Of a DNA stretch of 64,000 nucleotides, positions 23,918 through 32,197 are shown in pieces. Made by a program: the position numbers and the translations under genes. The notes below the pieces were generated by a model, which was not told where the DNA came from, ran no database searches, and saw nothing but the letters and a program-made list of their open reading frames with translations. Origin of the DNA: Kribbella pratensis. Its GTDB lineage: Bacteria; Actinomycetota; Actinomycetes; Propionibacteriales; Kribbellaceae. Positions within the stretch are counted from its first letter, which is position 1, and each line of letters starts with the position of its first letter. Location of the stretch: positions 739,838 to 803,837 of the forward strand of contig NZ_SODP01000002.1 in NCBI RefSeq assembly GCF_004365355.1, read 5' to 3'.

Positions 23918-24994
23918 CTAGCTGAAGAACGCGAGCACCTTCTGCGCGGCATCGGGCCCGGACATCATCTTCGCGACCTCCGCCGAGCTCTCCGCGACCT
24001 TGGCGGTGCGCTCGAGCATGGCCGGCTCGTACTGCTCCAGCGCGGCGTCCAGGTCGTCCGGATGCGCGGCGATCGCCTGCGCGAGCTCGGCCGCGTCCCG
24101 CATGGCCTGGTTCGCGCCTTCACCGTGCGACGGCATCAGGTGCGCCGCATCCCCGAGTAGGGTCACACCCGATCGGCGCGGCCAGGTCAGACCGATCGGC
24201 AGGAGGTACGCCGGGCGCACGACGAACGGCTCGTCGCAAGCGGCCAGCAAGCGCCGGAACTGCGGAGCCCACTCGTCCGGAAGGTCGGTCGCGGCCGCCG
24301 GGTCCAGGTCGGACGGGCCGTAGATCGAGACGCTGACCTGGACCACGCCGTTGCCGTTGCGTTGCGCGCCCAGCATCCGGTCCGGGCCGAACGCCCAGTA
24401 GTTGCCGCGACCAACCATCTCGGCCAGTTCAGGCTGGGTCCGGTCGGCATCGTGGATCGAGCTCTGCACGACCACCTTGCCGGAGTACGTCGGCTCGACG
24501 TCGGTGAGCAGCGCACGGACCCGGGAGTTCGCGCCGTCCGCGCCGACCAGTAGCTCGCAGGTCGCCGTACTGCCGTCGGCGAAGTGCAGGAGGTATCCGC
24601 CCTCGTGTGCTTCCGCATGAGTGAAGACGCTTCCCCAGCGGACCGTGTGCGCGGGGAGTGAGCTCAGCAGGATGTCCCGCAGGTCGGCGCGGTCGATCTC
24701 CGGGCGCAGCATCGGCGCGTCGTCCGGAGTGTCCTCCTGGAGCAGCATCGTGCCGGTGTGGTCCAGCATTCGCAGGTCCTGCCCTTCGCCGCGCGCGGCC
24801 GCGAGGAACTCCCGCTCGAGACCGGCCGTCCGGAGAGCGGCCTGACCGGTGTCGGTGTGCAGGTCGAGCATGCTGCCCTGGCTGCGGGCGTCGCCGGACG
24901 CGTCGCGCTCGAACACGACGGAGTCGATGCCGTGGACGTGCAGGATCCGCGCGAGCGTGAGACCGCCCGGACCGCCGCCGATGATCGCGATCAT
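23918..24994 (-). CDS. FAD-dependent monooxygenase, Tet(X)/aromatic hydroxylase type
   Basis: 358 residues of the p-hydroxybenzoate-hydroxylase fold. The FAD-binding GGGPGG is at 6-11, GADGANSRVR is the second FAD motif, and LLGDAAHLMPSHGEGANQAM is the flavin/ribityl motif. These enzymes hydroxylate aromatic or polyketide compounds; Tet(X) relatives inactivate tetracyclines, but that specificity cannot be read from the sequence. The gene is divergent from a TetR-family repressor gene, with a 34-bp palindrome between, so it is likely an inducible detoxification unit. AGAGAGGAG six bases before the ATG is a strong ribosome-binding site. Confidence 0.88.
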   Translation of the reverse strand: MIAIIGGGPGGLTLARILHVHGIDSVVFERDASGDARSQGSMLDLHTDTGQAALRTAGLEREFLAAARGEGQDLRMLDHTGTMLLQEDTPDDAPMLRPEIDRADLRDILLSSLPAHTVRWGSVFTHAEAHEGGYLLHFADGSTATCELLVGADGANSRVRALLTDVEPTYSGKVVVQSSIHDADRTQPELAEMVGRGNYWAFGPDRMLGAQRNGNGVVQVSVSIYGPSDLDPAAATDLPDEWAPQFRRLLAACDEPFVVRPAYLLPIGLTWPRRSGVTLLGDAAHLMPSHGEGANQAMRDAAELAQAIAAHPDDLDAALEQYEPAMLERTAKVAESSAEVAKMMSGPDAAQKVLAFFS

Positions 24995-25008
24995 GCCGCG
25001 CTCCTCTC

Positions 25009-25042
25009 TCGATACAGTGTATTGATTTATACACTGTATCGA
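25009..25042. promoter_or_regulatory. 34-bp perfect palindrome, probable TetR operator
   Basis: Arms 25009-25022 (TCGATACAGTGTAT) and 25029-25042 (ATACACTGTATCGA) are exact reverse complements around TGATTT. A further half-site, AGTGTATCG, lies at 25051-25059. The minus-strand -10-like TACACT of the monooxygenase is inside the palindrome, so binding would block it. Confidence 0.8.
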
Positions 25043-25054
25043 ACGACACGAGTG

Positions 25055-25060
25055 TATCGT
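25055..25060 (+). promoter_or_regulatory. -10 hexamer TATCGT of the probable leaderless tetR promoter
   Basis: TATCGT, seven bases, then GTG at 25068. The hexamer lies within the extra operator half-site, which would allow autorepression. This spacing is why GTG 25068 is preferred over TTG 25062. Confidence 0.5.
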
Positions 25061-25067
25061 TTTGCCG

Positions 25068-25772
25068 GTGACCGACAGCCCGCTGATCTGGGAGCGGCCC
25101 GAGCCGACCGAACGGCGCCGCCCGAGCCCGCTCAGCCGCGAGCGGATCGTCCGTGCCGCGATCGACCTCGCCGACGCCGACGGGCTGGACGCGGTGTCAC
25201 TGCGGAAGGTCGCCGGCGCGCTCGACGCCGGCCCGATGCGCCTCTACCGGTACGTCGACACCAAGGACGAGCTGCTCACGCTGATGGTCGACGCCGCGTA
25301 CGCGGAAGTTCCGGCGCCGGCCGGAGCGACCTGGGACGCCGTCCTCCGATCGATCGCCACGGGGATCCGGGGCGTAGCCCTGCGGCACGAATGGTTCGCG
25401 GAGCTGCTCGGCGGCCGGCCGCATCTCGGTCCGGCGACCCTCGCCCACGGCGAAGCGTCGCTGACCGCTCTGCGTTCCACCGGGCTCGACGATCTCGGCA
25501 CTGTCACCGGTGCCCTTGCGGCGTTGAACGTCTACGTGATCGGCGCAGTCCGCAAGGAGGTCGCCGAGCGCCGGGCCCAGCGCGCCAGCGGACTCGACCA
25601 GCGGCAGTGGCAGCATGCGACGGCGCCCTACCTGCTCCGGATGTTCGCGACCGGTGACTATCCCGCGATGGAGGAATGGGTCCACGACGCACCCCATCTG
25701 CAAGCCGACGAGGTGTTCGAGCTCGGCCTGACCTACCTGCTGGAAGGCATCAGGAGCAGCCTGGGCACCTAG
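25068..25772 (+). CDS. TetR-family transcriptional repressor
   Basis: 234 residues. The N-terminal HTH (about 20-65) reads RERIVRAAIDLADADGLDAV then SLRKVAGALDAGPMRLYRYV, a standard TetR DNA-binding domain. The ligand-binding part resembles the C-terminal domain of TetR itself (tetracycline-repressor class), matching the divergent Tet(X)-like monooxygenase. The 34-bp palindrome between the two genes is its expected operator. Ligand unknown. The gene ends with a 4-bp overlap against the convergent LysR gene. Confidence 0.9.
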   Translation: MTDSPLIWERPEPTERRRPSPLSRERIVRAAIDLADADGLDAVSLRKVAGALDAGPMRLYRYVDTKDELLTLMVDAAYAEVPAPAGATWDAVLRSIATGIRGVALRHEWFAELLGGRPHLGPATLAHGEASLTALRSTGLDDLGTVTGALAALNVYVIGAVRKEVAERRAQRASGLDQRQWQHATAPYLLRMFATGDYPAMEEWVHDAPHLQADEVFELGLTYLLEGIRSSLGT

Positions 25773-26644
25773 GCACCGGCCGCGGCGTGGAGGTGGCTTG
25801 CGAGCAGGTGGGCGGACTCGGGGGCGTCGGCGGCGTAGCAGAGGAGATGTGCGCGGGTTGACCACGCGTCCTGCAGCGGGCAGATGTCGAGCGCTGCGAT
25901 CGCGTCGACGGCCCGGCGCGGAACGATCGCCAGACCGGCGCCGGCGGTGGCGAGGGTGATCAGCATGTGCAGGGTCGGCACGACAGTGCGGTAACGCGGC
26001 GCCGGCGCGTGCGGGCCGAGGCGCTCGTCCATCCATTGCGTGAGCGGGGAGTTGCGGTCGAGTCCGACGAGCGGATGCTCGGCAACCTCGGAGTACGCGA
26101 TCGAGGTGCGGCCGGCGAGGGTACCGCCGGCCTGGCCGACGACGACCAGCGAGTCGTCGGCCAGCGGTTCGGTCCGCAGCGAGGTCGGTTCGTCGTCGAG
26201 GATCACGCCGAGGTCGGCCTCTCCGGCGGCGAGGAGCCGGACGCTGCGGACGGTACGCCGCTCGCTGACGTTGACGTCGTACTCCGGGTGCTCGCGGAGG
26301 AACGTGGCGAGGGCGACCGGGACGAGCTGGTGCATTGCCGAACCGCCGGCGACGAGCCGGATCGGGGCGGTGCTGGAGACCGCGTACGACGCGACCGCGT
26401 TGTCCAATCGGGTCGTCTCGGCGAGGACCTCGCGGGCATGCCGGGCCAGCGTGGCCCCCGCGGGAGTCAGCCGGACGCCGCGACGCTCGCGGATCAGGAG
26501 CGGTACGCCGGCTTGCGCCTCGAGGGCTCTGACCCGGGCACTGGCCGAAGGCAGGCTGAGGTGCATCACTCGCGCACCGGCGGTGATCGAGCCCTCTGCC
26601 GCGACCTGGGTGAAGAGCCGGAGATCATCGAGGTCGTAGCGCAT
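25769..26644 (-). CDS. LysR-family transcriptional regulator
   Basis: 291 residues. The winged HTH is at about 5-64 (LDDLRLFTQVAAEGSITAGA, then LSLPSASARVRALEAQAGVPLL) and a periplasmic-binding-like effector domain follows from about 90 (IRLVAGGSAMHQLVPVALA). LysR proteins usually control a divergent gene; here that would be the small gene at 26727. A short palindrome (26662-26674) lies just upstream of its start. Effector unknown. Confidence 0.9.
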   Translation of the reverse strand: MRYDLDDLRLFTQVAAEGSITAGARVMHLSLPSASARVRALEAQAGVPLLIRERRGVRLTPAGATLARHAREVLAETTRLDNAVASYAVSSTAPIRLVAGGSAMHQLVPVALATFLREHPEYDVNVSERRTVRSVRLLAAGEADLGVILDDEPTSLRTEPLADDSLVVVGQAGGTLAGRTSIAYSEVAEHPLVGLDRNSPLTQWMDERLGPHAPAPRYRTVVPTLHMLITLATAGAGLAIVPRRAVDAIAALDICPLQDAWSTRAHLLCYAADAPESAHLLASHLHAAAGA

Positions 26645-26661
26645 GGCATCAGCCTACGTCT

Positions 26662-26674
26662 CAGCCTGAGGCTG
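26662..26674. promoter_or_regulatory. Short palindrome, possible LysR site
   Basis: CAGCC-TGA-GGCTG lies 18 bp upstream of the LysR gene start in the divergent gap. Its size and position suit an autoregulatory LysR box, but the classic T-N11-A pattern is not clear. Confidence 0.3.
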
Positions 26675-26726
26675 GCTACGGAGATCGCGCATTGTGGAAG
26701 GCGGTTGCAGCCCTGATCCTCGAAAG

Positions 26727-27023
26727 GTGAACCGCGCTCAGCTGGCAATGGCCTATCAGGCCTGCGAGGTCGCCGATCTGGCGGCCGCGGCAGTCACGCT
26801 CGAGGACCCGACCGAGGCCCGCCGGCAAGCTGCTCGCGTGCTCGCGGCGGCTCACCAACTGACGGAAGCCGCCGATCGACTCGCCGACCCGGCCGCGCCG
26901 ACCGACTCCTTACAACTGTTCGCCTACGAGTATCCCGAGGAGGCGGCGGCTGATATCAGTGAGTGGGTCCGCCGCTGCCGAGGTCGCGATGACCCAGACG
27001 CTGACGTTCGCGCTCGCGGTTGA
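26727..27023 (+). CDS. Small hypothetical protein, 98 residues
   Basis: Not recognised. An alanine-rich helical protein (AYQACEVADLAAAAVTLEDP, AARVLAAAHQLTEAADRLAD) with a more polar end (YEYPEEAAADISEWVRRC). Codon use is compatible with coding, but the last 68 bases overlap the end of the convergent DUF1232 gene, which lowers confidence. The GTG at 26727 begins the conserved-looking part; an in-frame GTG at 26694 is possible. Confidence 0.45.
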   Translation: MNRAQLAMAYQACEVADLAAAAVTLEDPTEARRQAARVLAAAHQLTEAADRLADPAAPTDSLQLFAYEYPEEAAADISEWVRRCRGRDDPDADVRARG

Positions 27024-27453
27024 GGTAGAGGCCGGTAGCCGTCGACACGCTGGTGAGCAGCCAGACGGCGACGCCGGCGTCGTCGGTCACACCGATCAGC
27101 GGCAGCACGTCGGGCAGGATGTCGATCGGCGAGATCAGGTAGACGAGCGCCAGTACCCAGACGAACGGCCGGCTCTTCGGCAGGTCGGCGTACGCGCCCT
27201 GGCGGACGTCCCGGAGCAGCCGCGGCAGGGCGCGGGCGCGCTGGAAGATGTCCCCGACCGGCACCGGCTCGCCGCGGGCGATCTTGCGCCGTCGGACGCG
27301 ACGCCGCCAGACGACGCCGAACGCGCCGACCGCCACACCCACGACCAGCAGTACGCCGCCGACCAGTGCCGCTGGCATCCCGGCCACGTCCCCGTCCCGG
27401 AAGATCAGGGTCAGCAGCCCGATCAGCCCGAGAAACCCACCGAAGTACGCCAT
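26956..27453 (-). CDS. DUF1232 (YkvA-like) membrane protein
   Basis: 165 residues. Two membrane helices at the N-terminus (about 4-17 and 25-48), a basic linker (RRRVRRRK), then the DUF1232 core (about 90-150) with the signature VYLISPIDILPDVLPLIGVTDD, in which a short loop carries Pro-Asp pairs between two helices. The function of the family is unknown; it is thought to be membrane-associated. No operon partner is evident. Confidence 0.85.
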   Translation of the reverse strand: MAYFGGFLGLIGLLTLIFRDGDVAGMPAALVGGVLLVVGVAVGAFGVVWRRRVRRRKIARGEPVPVGDIFQRARALPRLLRDVRQGAYADLPKSRPFVWVLALVYLISPIDILPDVLPLIGVTDDAGVAVWLLTSVSTATGLYLNRERERQRLGHRDLGSGGPTH

Positions 27454-27468
27454 TCACCAACTGTAGGC

Positions 27469-28911
27469 TCAGCGGTTGTAGGGCTGGGACAGGAGCGGGC
27501 GGGTGTTGGTGAGGACCTGCTCGTAGTTGGCGCGGATCTTGGCGGCGTCGACGGTGATCGCCGGCTCGGGTTTGCCGACCGGGACCGGCCAGGTCGGCAG
27601 CTCGCCGGTGAGGGCCCAAGCTGCTTGGCGGGCGGCGCCCAGAGCGACGTACTCGGCTGGTTCGGGGAGTACGACCTCGGCTCCCAGGAGGGCTGGAGCG
27701 AGGGCCTGTACGGAGCGGGAGCGGGCGCCGCCGCCCAGCAGGAGGACCCGGTGGACGGGCAGGCCCTGGGCCCGGAGCGCGTCGACGGCGTCGGCGAGGC
27801 CGCAGAGGAGGCCCTCGACCGCTGCGCGGGCCATCGTCGCGGGCTGCATGGTTGCGCGGGTCAGGCCGTAGATCAGGCCGGTGGAGTGCGGGAGGTCCGG
27901 CGTACGCTCGCCGTCCAGGAACGGGAGCAGCACCAGGCCGTCGCTGCCGGGTGAGGTGAGCGCGGCCTCGTCGAACTCGGCCAGGTCGAGGCCGAGCATG
28001 TTCGCGGTCGCGGACATCACGCGAGCCGCGTTCAGCGTGCACACGAGCGGCAGGTATTCGCCGGTCGCGTCCGCGAAGCCCGCAACCAGGCCGGTCGGGT
28101 CCGCGGTCGGGTGGGCCGACCGCGCGAACGCCGTACCGCTGGTCCCGAGGGAGACGGCAACATCGCCGGGCTGCAGGTCGAGCCCCAGCGCCGCCGCCGC
28201 GTTGTCGCCGGTGCCGGCGCCGATCGCCGCGCCGAACGCCGTCTGACCGACGATCTCGCCCGGCCCGGCGACGCGCGGAAGCGCCAACTGCCGCCCGAAC
28301 GCAAGCTCAACCAGGTCCGTCCGATAACTGTTCGTCGCCGCCGACCACCACCCGGTCCCGGAGGCGTCTCCACGATCGGTGGTGATCCCCTCGATACCGG
28401 TCCGATCAGCAGCCAGCCGATGCGTCATCCAGTCGTGCGGCAGCACAACCGCCGCGGCCCGCACCGCAGCTTCCCGCCTGACCGCGTCGGCTCCGCGGGC
28501 GGCTTCGTCGCGTAGCCAGCGGAGCTTGGTGACTGTGAAGCTCGGCACGGGGACCGAGCCGATTGCTTCGGCCCAGGCCTCGGCGCCACCCAGCTCGGCG
28601 ATCAGTTCGGTGGTGGCGTCGGCCGAGCTGGTGTCGTTCCAGAGGACGGCGGGATGGACTACCTCGCCGGAGTCGTCCAGCAGGACCATGCCGTGTTGCT
28701 GGCCGCCCACCGCGATCGCCTCTACCCCGTCCAGCAGGCCGTCGGACGCGATCTCCCACGCCTTCCACCACTCGGCGGGGTCCACCTGGGTGGCGTCCGG
28801 GTGTGGCGCCCGGCCCTCGCGTACCACCGCGCCGGTCTCGGCGTCGCACACCAGAACCTTGGTCGCCTGGGTGGAGCAGTCCACACCGGCAACCAGCCTC
28901 AGCTCAGTCAT
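27469..28911 (-). CDS. xylB: Xylulokinase (FGGY carbohydrate kinase)
   Basis: 480 residues. It phosphorylates D-xylulose to xylulose-5-phosphate for the pentose phosphate pathway. The N-terminal ATPase motif is AGVDCSTQATKVLV, the xylulokinase-typical GGQQHGMVLLD follows, and the C-terminal half has AGTGDNAAAALG (catalytic Asp) and LLLGGGARS. It lies ten bases downstream of a polyol dehydrogenase and is the last gene of the SorC-linked transporter operon, so the dehydrogenase probably makes its substrate. Confidence 0.92.
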   Translation of the reverse strand: MTELRLVAGVDCSTQATKVLVCDAETGAVVREGRAPHPDATQVDPAEWWKAWEIASDGLLDGVEAIAVGGQQHGMVLLDDSGEVVHPAVLWNDTSSADATTELIAELGGAEAWAEAIGSVPVPSFTVTKLRWLRDEAARGADAVRREAAVRAAAVVLPHDWMTHRLAADRTGIEGITTDRGDASGTGWWSAATNSYRTDLVELAFGRQLALPRVAGPGEIVGQTAFGAAIGAGTGDNAAAALGLDLQPGDVAVSLGTSGTAFARSAHPTADPTGLVAGFADATGEYLPLVCTLNAARVMSATANMLGLDLAEFDEAALTSPGSDGLVLLPFLDGERTPDLPHSTGLIYGLTRATMQPATMARAAVEGLLCGLADAVDALRAQGLPVHRVLLLGGGARSRSVQALAPALLGAEVVLPEPAEYVALGAARQAAWALTGELPTWPVPVGKPEPAITVDAAKIRANYEQVLTNTRPLLSQPYNR

Positions 28912-28920
28912 GCTCCGACG

Positions 28921-30384
28921 CTACAGGGCTTCGAGGGTGGCGCGGGCACCGATCTCGTGGAGCGACTTCAGAGCAGCCTTGTACTGCGTGACGAACCGCT
29001 CGTCGGACGCGAGATCGCCGAACAGATCCGGATCCGAGATGAACACCAGCGGGTCCTCCCGGTTGTGCTGCGCGCGTTCGACCAGCTTGTCCCGCAACCG
29101 GTCGACCACCTCGATCGCATTGCCCTGCTCGTCTGTGCCCTCGGCGTACCGCGCCCAGGACGCCACGACCAGCACCGACCGCTTGATCTCTCGATCGGCC
29201 GCCAACTGCTCGCGCACCACCGGCAGCAGCCACTTCGGGATCCGGTCCGAGCTCTCCGCGCACAACCGCGCCAGCGTGTCCCGCACCTCCGGGTTCGCGA
29301 ACCGCTCGATCAGCTGGTGCTTGTAGCGGTCAAGGTCGACCCCCGGCACCGGCGGCAGCGTTGGCGTACCTTCGTTGTCCATGTAACCGAGCAGGAAGTC
29401 CACGAAGAGCTTGTCCTGACACACCTCGTGCGCGTACCGATAACCGGCCAGAAACCCGAGGTAGCACAGCGCCTGGTGCGAGGCGTTCAGCAGCCGCAGC
29501 TTCATCAGCTCGTACGGCTCGACGTCCTCGACGATCTGTACACCGACATCCTCGTACGGCGGCCTGCCGAGACCGAAGTCGTCCTCGAGCACCCACTGCG
29601 TGAACGGCTCGCACACCACCGGCCAGCCGTCCTCGATCCCGAACCGTTCGGCCAGCGCCTCCCGGTCCGCGTCGGTGGTCACCGGCGTGATCCGGTCGAC
29701 CATGCAGTTCGGGAACTTGACCTCGGTCTCGAGGAAATCCGCGGTATCCGGATCCTTCAGCCGCGCGAAGCTCGCGATCATCTTGCGCGCGACGTGCCCG
29801 TTGCCCGGGATGTTGTCACACGACATCACGGTGAACGGCGGTACGCCGGCCGCCCGCCGCCGTGCCAGCGCCTCGACGATGAACCCGAACGCGCTCCCCG
29901 GCGTCGCGCCCGGCTCCAGGTCGGCGGCCAGCGAGGGGTCGGACGCATCGAGCTCGCCCGTCACCTGGTTCACGTGATACCCGCCCTCGGTGATCGTCAG
30001 CGACACGATCCGCGTCGCCGGATCCACCATCCGGGCGAGCACCGCTTCCGGATCGTCCGGCGCGAACAGGTAGCCGGCGATCGACCCGATCACCCGGGGC
30101 TCGAGGGTTCCGTCGGGATGCTTGACGACCAACGTGTACAGGTGGTCCTGCGCCGACAGGACGTCGTACATCCGCCGGTCCTGAGGCAGCACCCCGACAC
30201 CGACGATCCCCCAGTCCAGCGCCTTCCCGTCGTTCATCAACCGGTCCAGGTACATCGCCTGGTGCGCCCGGTGGAACCCCCCGACGCCGAAGTGCACGAT
30301 CCCCGGCGTCACCGCCGTACGGTCGTAGGAGGGCACACCGACGTCATTGCCGAGGGCATCGAGAGCGGCAGTAGCCAGTTTCAC
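28921..30384 (-). CDS. Polyol dehydrogenase (mannitol / D-arabitol dehydrogenase family)
   Basis: 487-residue long-chain, zinc-free polyol dehydrogenase. The N-terminal nucleotide-binding signature is VHFGVGGFHRAHQAMYLDRL, the catalytic block is MKLRLLNASHQALCYLG with the active-site Lys, Asn and His, and MDNEGTPTLPPVPG precedes the C-terminal domain. It oxidises mannitol to fructose or D-arabitol to D-xylulose. The xylulokinase next to it favours D-arabitol, but these enzymes often accept both. GTG start at 30384 overlaps the permease stop (GTGA). Confidence 0.9.
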   Translation of the reverse strand: MKLATAALDALGNDVGVPSYDRTAVTPGIVHFGVGGFHRAHQAMYLDRLMNDGKALDWGIVGVGVLPQDRRMYDVLSAQDHLYTLVVKHPDGTLEPRVIGSIAGYLFAPDDPEAVLARMVDPATRIVSLTITEGGYHVNQVTGELDASDPSLAADLEPGATPGSAFGFIVEALARRRAAGVPPFTVMSCDNIPGNGHVARKMIASFARLKDPDTADFLETEVKFPNCMVDRITPVTTDADREALAERFGIEDGWPVVCEPFTQWVLEDDFGLGRPPYEDVGVQIVEDVEPYELMKLRLLNASHQALCYLGFLAGYRYAHEVCQDKLFVDFLLGYMDNEGTPTLPPVPGVDLDRYKHQLIERFANPEVRDTLARLCAESSDRIPKWLLPVVREQLAADREIKRSVLVVASWARYAEGTDEQGNAIEVVDRLRDKLVERAQHNREDPLVFISDPDLFGDLASDERFVTQYKAALKSLHEIGARATLEAL

Positions 30385-31226
30385 TTGACCGCCCCCAGCG
30401 ACAGACCCTGGACGAGCTTGTCCTGTGCGGCGAACCCGGCGATCAGCACCGGCAGCGACACCACGATCGACGCGGCACAGACTTTGGCGAGGAACAATCC
30501 TTGGCTGGTCACGAACCCAGTCAAGAACACCGGCGCGGTCTGCGCCACTGTGCCGGTCAGCACCCGGGCGAACAGCAGCTCGTTCCAGCTGAAGATGAAG
30601 CAGATCAGCGCGGCCGAGGCGATACCCGGTGTGACGACCGGTGCGACCACGGACCGCAGCGTGCGGGTCAGCGACGCCCCGTCGACGGAGGCCGCCTCGA
30701 GGATCTCGACCGGCACCTCGGAGAGGAAGCTGCGCAGCATCCAGACCGCGATCGGCAGGTTCATCGAGGTGTACAGGATGATCAGCAGCCAGATGTTGTC
30801 CAGGAACCCGACCGACTGCGCGAACAGGTAGATCGGCAGCAGGCCGGCCACCACCGGCAGCATCTTCGTGGACAGGAAGAAGAACAGCACGTCGGTCCAC
30901 TTCTTCACCGGCCGGATCGACAGCGCGTACGCCGCCGGGAACGCGAGCAGGATGACCAGCGCGGTGGACAGGATGCTCGCGGTCAGCGAGTTCGCGATCG
31001 ACGGCCACGGTCCGGTGTCGAAGAACGAGCGGTAGCCGTCGAGTGTCAGCGGCGCCGCGATGTCCGGCGGGTTCTTCGCCGCGTCCTCCTCGGAGTGGAA
31101 CGACGTCAGCAGCATCCACAGCACCGGCAGCACGAACAGGATGCCCACGATCCAGGCCACCCCGGACAGGACGAACCCGCCACCCCGGTTCTTCTTGCCG
31201 GTAACGATCGTCACCTGCCCACTCAT
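30381..31226 (-). CDS. Polyol/sugar ABC transporter permease (MalG type)
   Basis: 281 residues with six predicted membrane helices and the cytoplasmic EAA loop EAASVDGASLTRTLRSVVAP, which contacts the ATPase. Typical second permease of a CUT1 carbohydrate importer. The ATG at 31226 overlaps the first permease stop (ATGA). No ATPase gene is in the operon; like other CUT1 systems of actinobacteria it probably uses a shared MsiK-type ATPase encoded elsewhere (family knowledge). Confidence 0.92.
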   Translation of the reverse strand: MSGQVTIVTGKKNRGGGFVLSGVAWIVGILFVLPVLWMLLTSFHSEEDAAKNPPDIAAPLTLDGYRSFFDTGPWPSIANSLTASILSTALVILLAFPAAYALSIRPVKKWTDVLFFFLSTKMLPVVAGLLPIYLFAQSVGFLDNIWLLIILYTSMNLPIAVWMLRSFLSEVPVEILEAASVDGASLTRTLRSVVAPVVTPGIASAALICFIFSWNELLFARVLTGTVAQTAPVFLTGFVTSQGLFLAKVCAASIVVSLPVLIAGFAAQDKLVQGLSLGAVK

Positions 31227-32185
31227 CGACGGGTCTCCTCTCGGAACAGGGTGGACACCGACCGCAGCGCGAACGTCGCGATCGCGATCGTGCCGATCAC
31301 GACGATGACGCCGGCGGCCGAGGCCCGGCCGTAGTCGTGTGCGGTGTAGAAGGTCTGGTAGATCGTGTACGGGAGGTTCGCCGTACCGAGACCGCCGGAC
31401 GTGATCGTGAAGACCGCGTCGAAGTTCTGTACGACGTAGATCGAGCCGAGCAGTGCGGACAGCTCGAGGTACTGCCGCAGGTGCGGGAGCGTCATGTAGC
31501 GGAAGATCTCCCACTGGTTCGCGCCGTCGATCCCGGCCGCCTCGATCACGTCGAGCGGCCGGCTCTGCAGACCGGCCAGCAGGATCAGCATCATGAACGG
31601 CGTCCACTGCCAGACCAGCGCGAAGATGATCGACCACAACGGCTGGTTGCTGATCCAGTCCGGCTGCGGCGCGTTGTCACCGAAGATCCACTTCAGCACG
31701 CCGTTGAACAAGCCGTACGTCGGGTTGTACAGCGCATGCTTCCACAGCAGGGCCGCGGCGACGGGCACGATCAGGAACGGCGTGATCATCATCGTCCGGA
31801 CCGCACCGCGACCGCGGAACTTGCGGTCCAGCAGCAATGCGATCAGCAGACCGAGCACGAGGCTGATCAGGACGACACCCGCGGTGAGCACGATCGTCAC
31901 CCAGATCGCGTGCCGGGTGTTCACGTCGGTCAGCACCCGGCGGAAGTTGTCGATGCCGGCGAACCCGCGCTCGTCGGGGTAGTAGGCGTTCCAGTTCATG
32001 AACGACACGATGATCGTGACCACGAACGGCAGCTGGGTCACGATGATCATGAAGACCAGCGCCGGCAGCAACGGACCGCGCCGGGCCCAGTCACCGGCCT
32101 TGCGCATGACCGTGCCCTCCGAGCCGGGCGGCGCCGTACGCCGGCTCGGCTTGACGGCCGCAGGCTTCTTGGCGTCAATGGACAT
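31223..32185 (-). CDS. Polyol/sugar ABC transporter permease (MalF type)
   Basis: 320 residues, basic cytoplasmic N-terminus followed by six membrane helices. The EAA loop reads EAAGIDGANQWEIFRYMTLP. Pairs with the next permease to form the channel. I choose the ATG at 32185, which has GAGGGG eight bases upstream, rather than a GTG nine bases earlier. It begins 12 bases after the stop of the substrate-binding protein gene. Confidence 0.92.
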   Translation of the reverse strand: MSIDAKKPAAVKPSRRTAPPGSEGTVMRKAGDWARRGPLLPALVFMIIVTQLPFVVTIIVSFMNWNAYYPDERGFAGIDNFRRVLTDVNTRHAIWVTIVLTAGVVLISLVLGLLIALLLDRKFRGRGAVRTMMITPFLIVPVAAALLWKHALYNPTYGLFNGVLKWIFGDNAPQPDWISNQPLWSIIFALVWQWTPFMMLILLAGLQSRPLDVIEAAGIDGANQWEIFRYMTLPHLRQYLELSALLGSIYVVQNFDAVFTITSGGLGTANLPYTIYQTFYTAHDYGRASAAGVIVVIGTIAIATFALRSVSTLFREETRR

Positions 32186-32197
32186 GAGCCGCACCCC

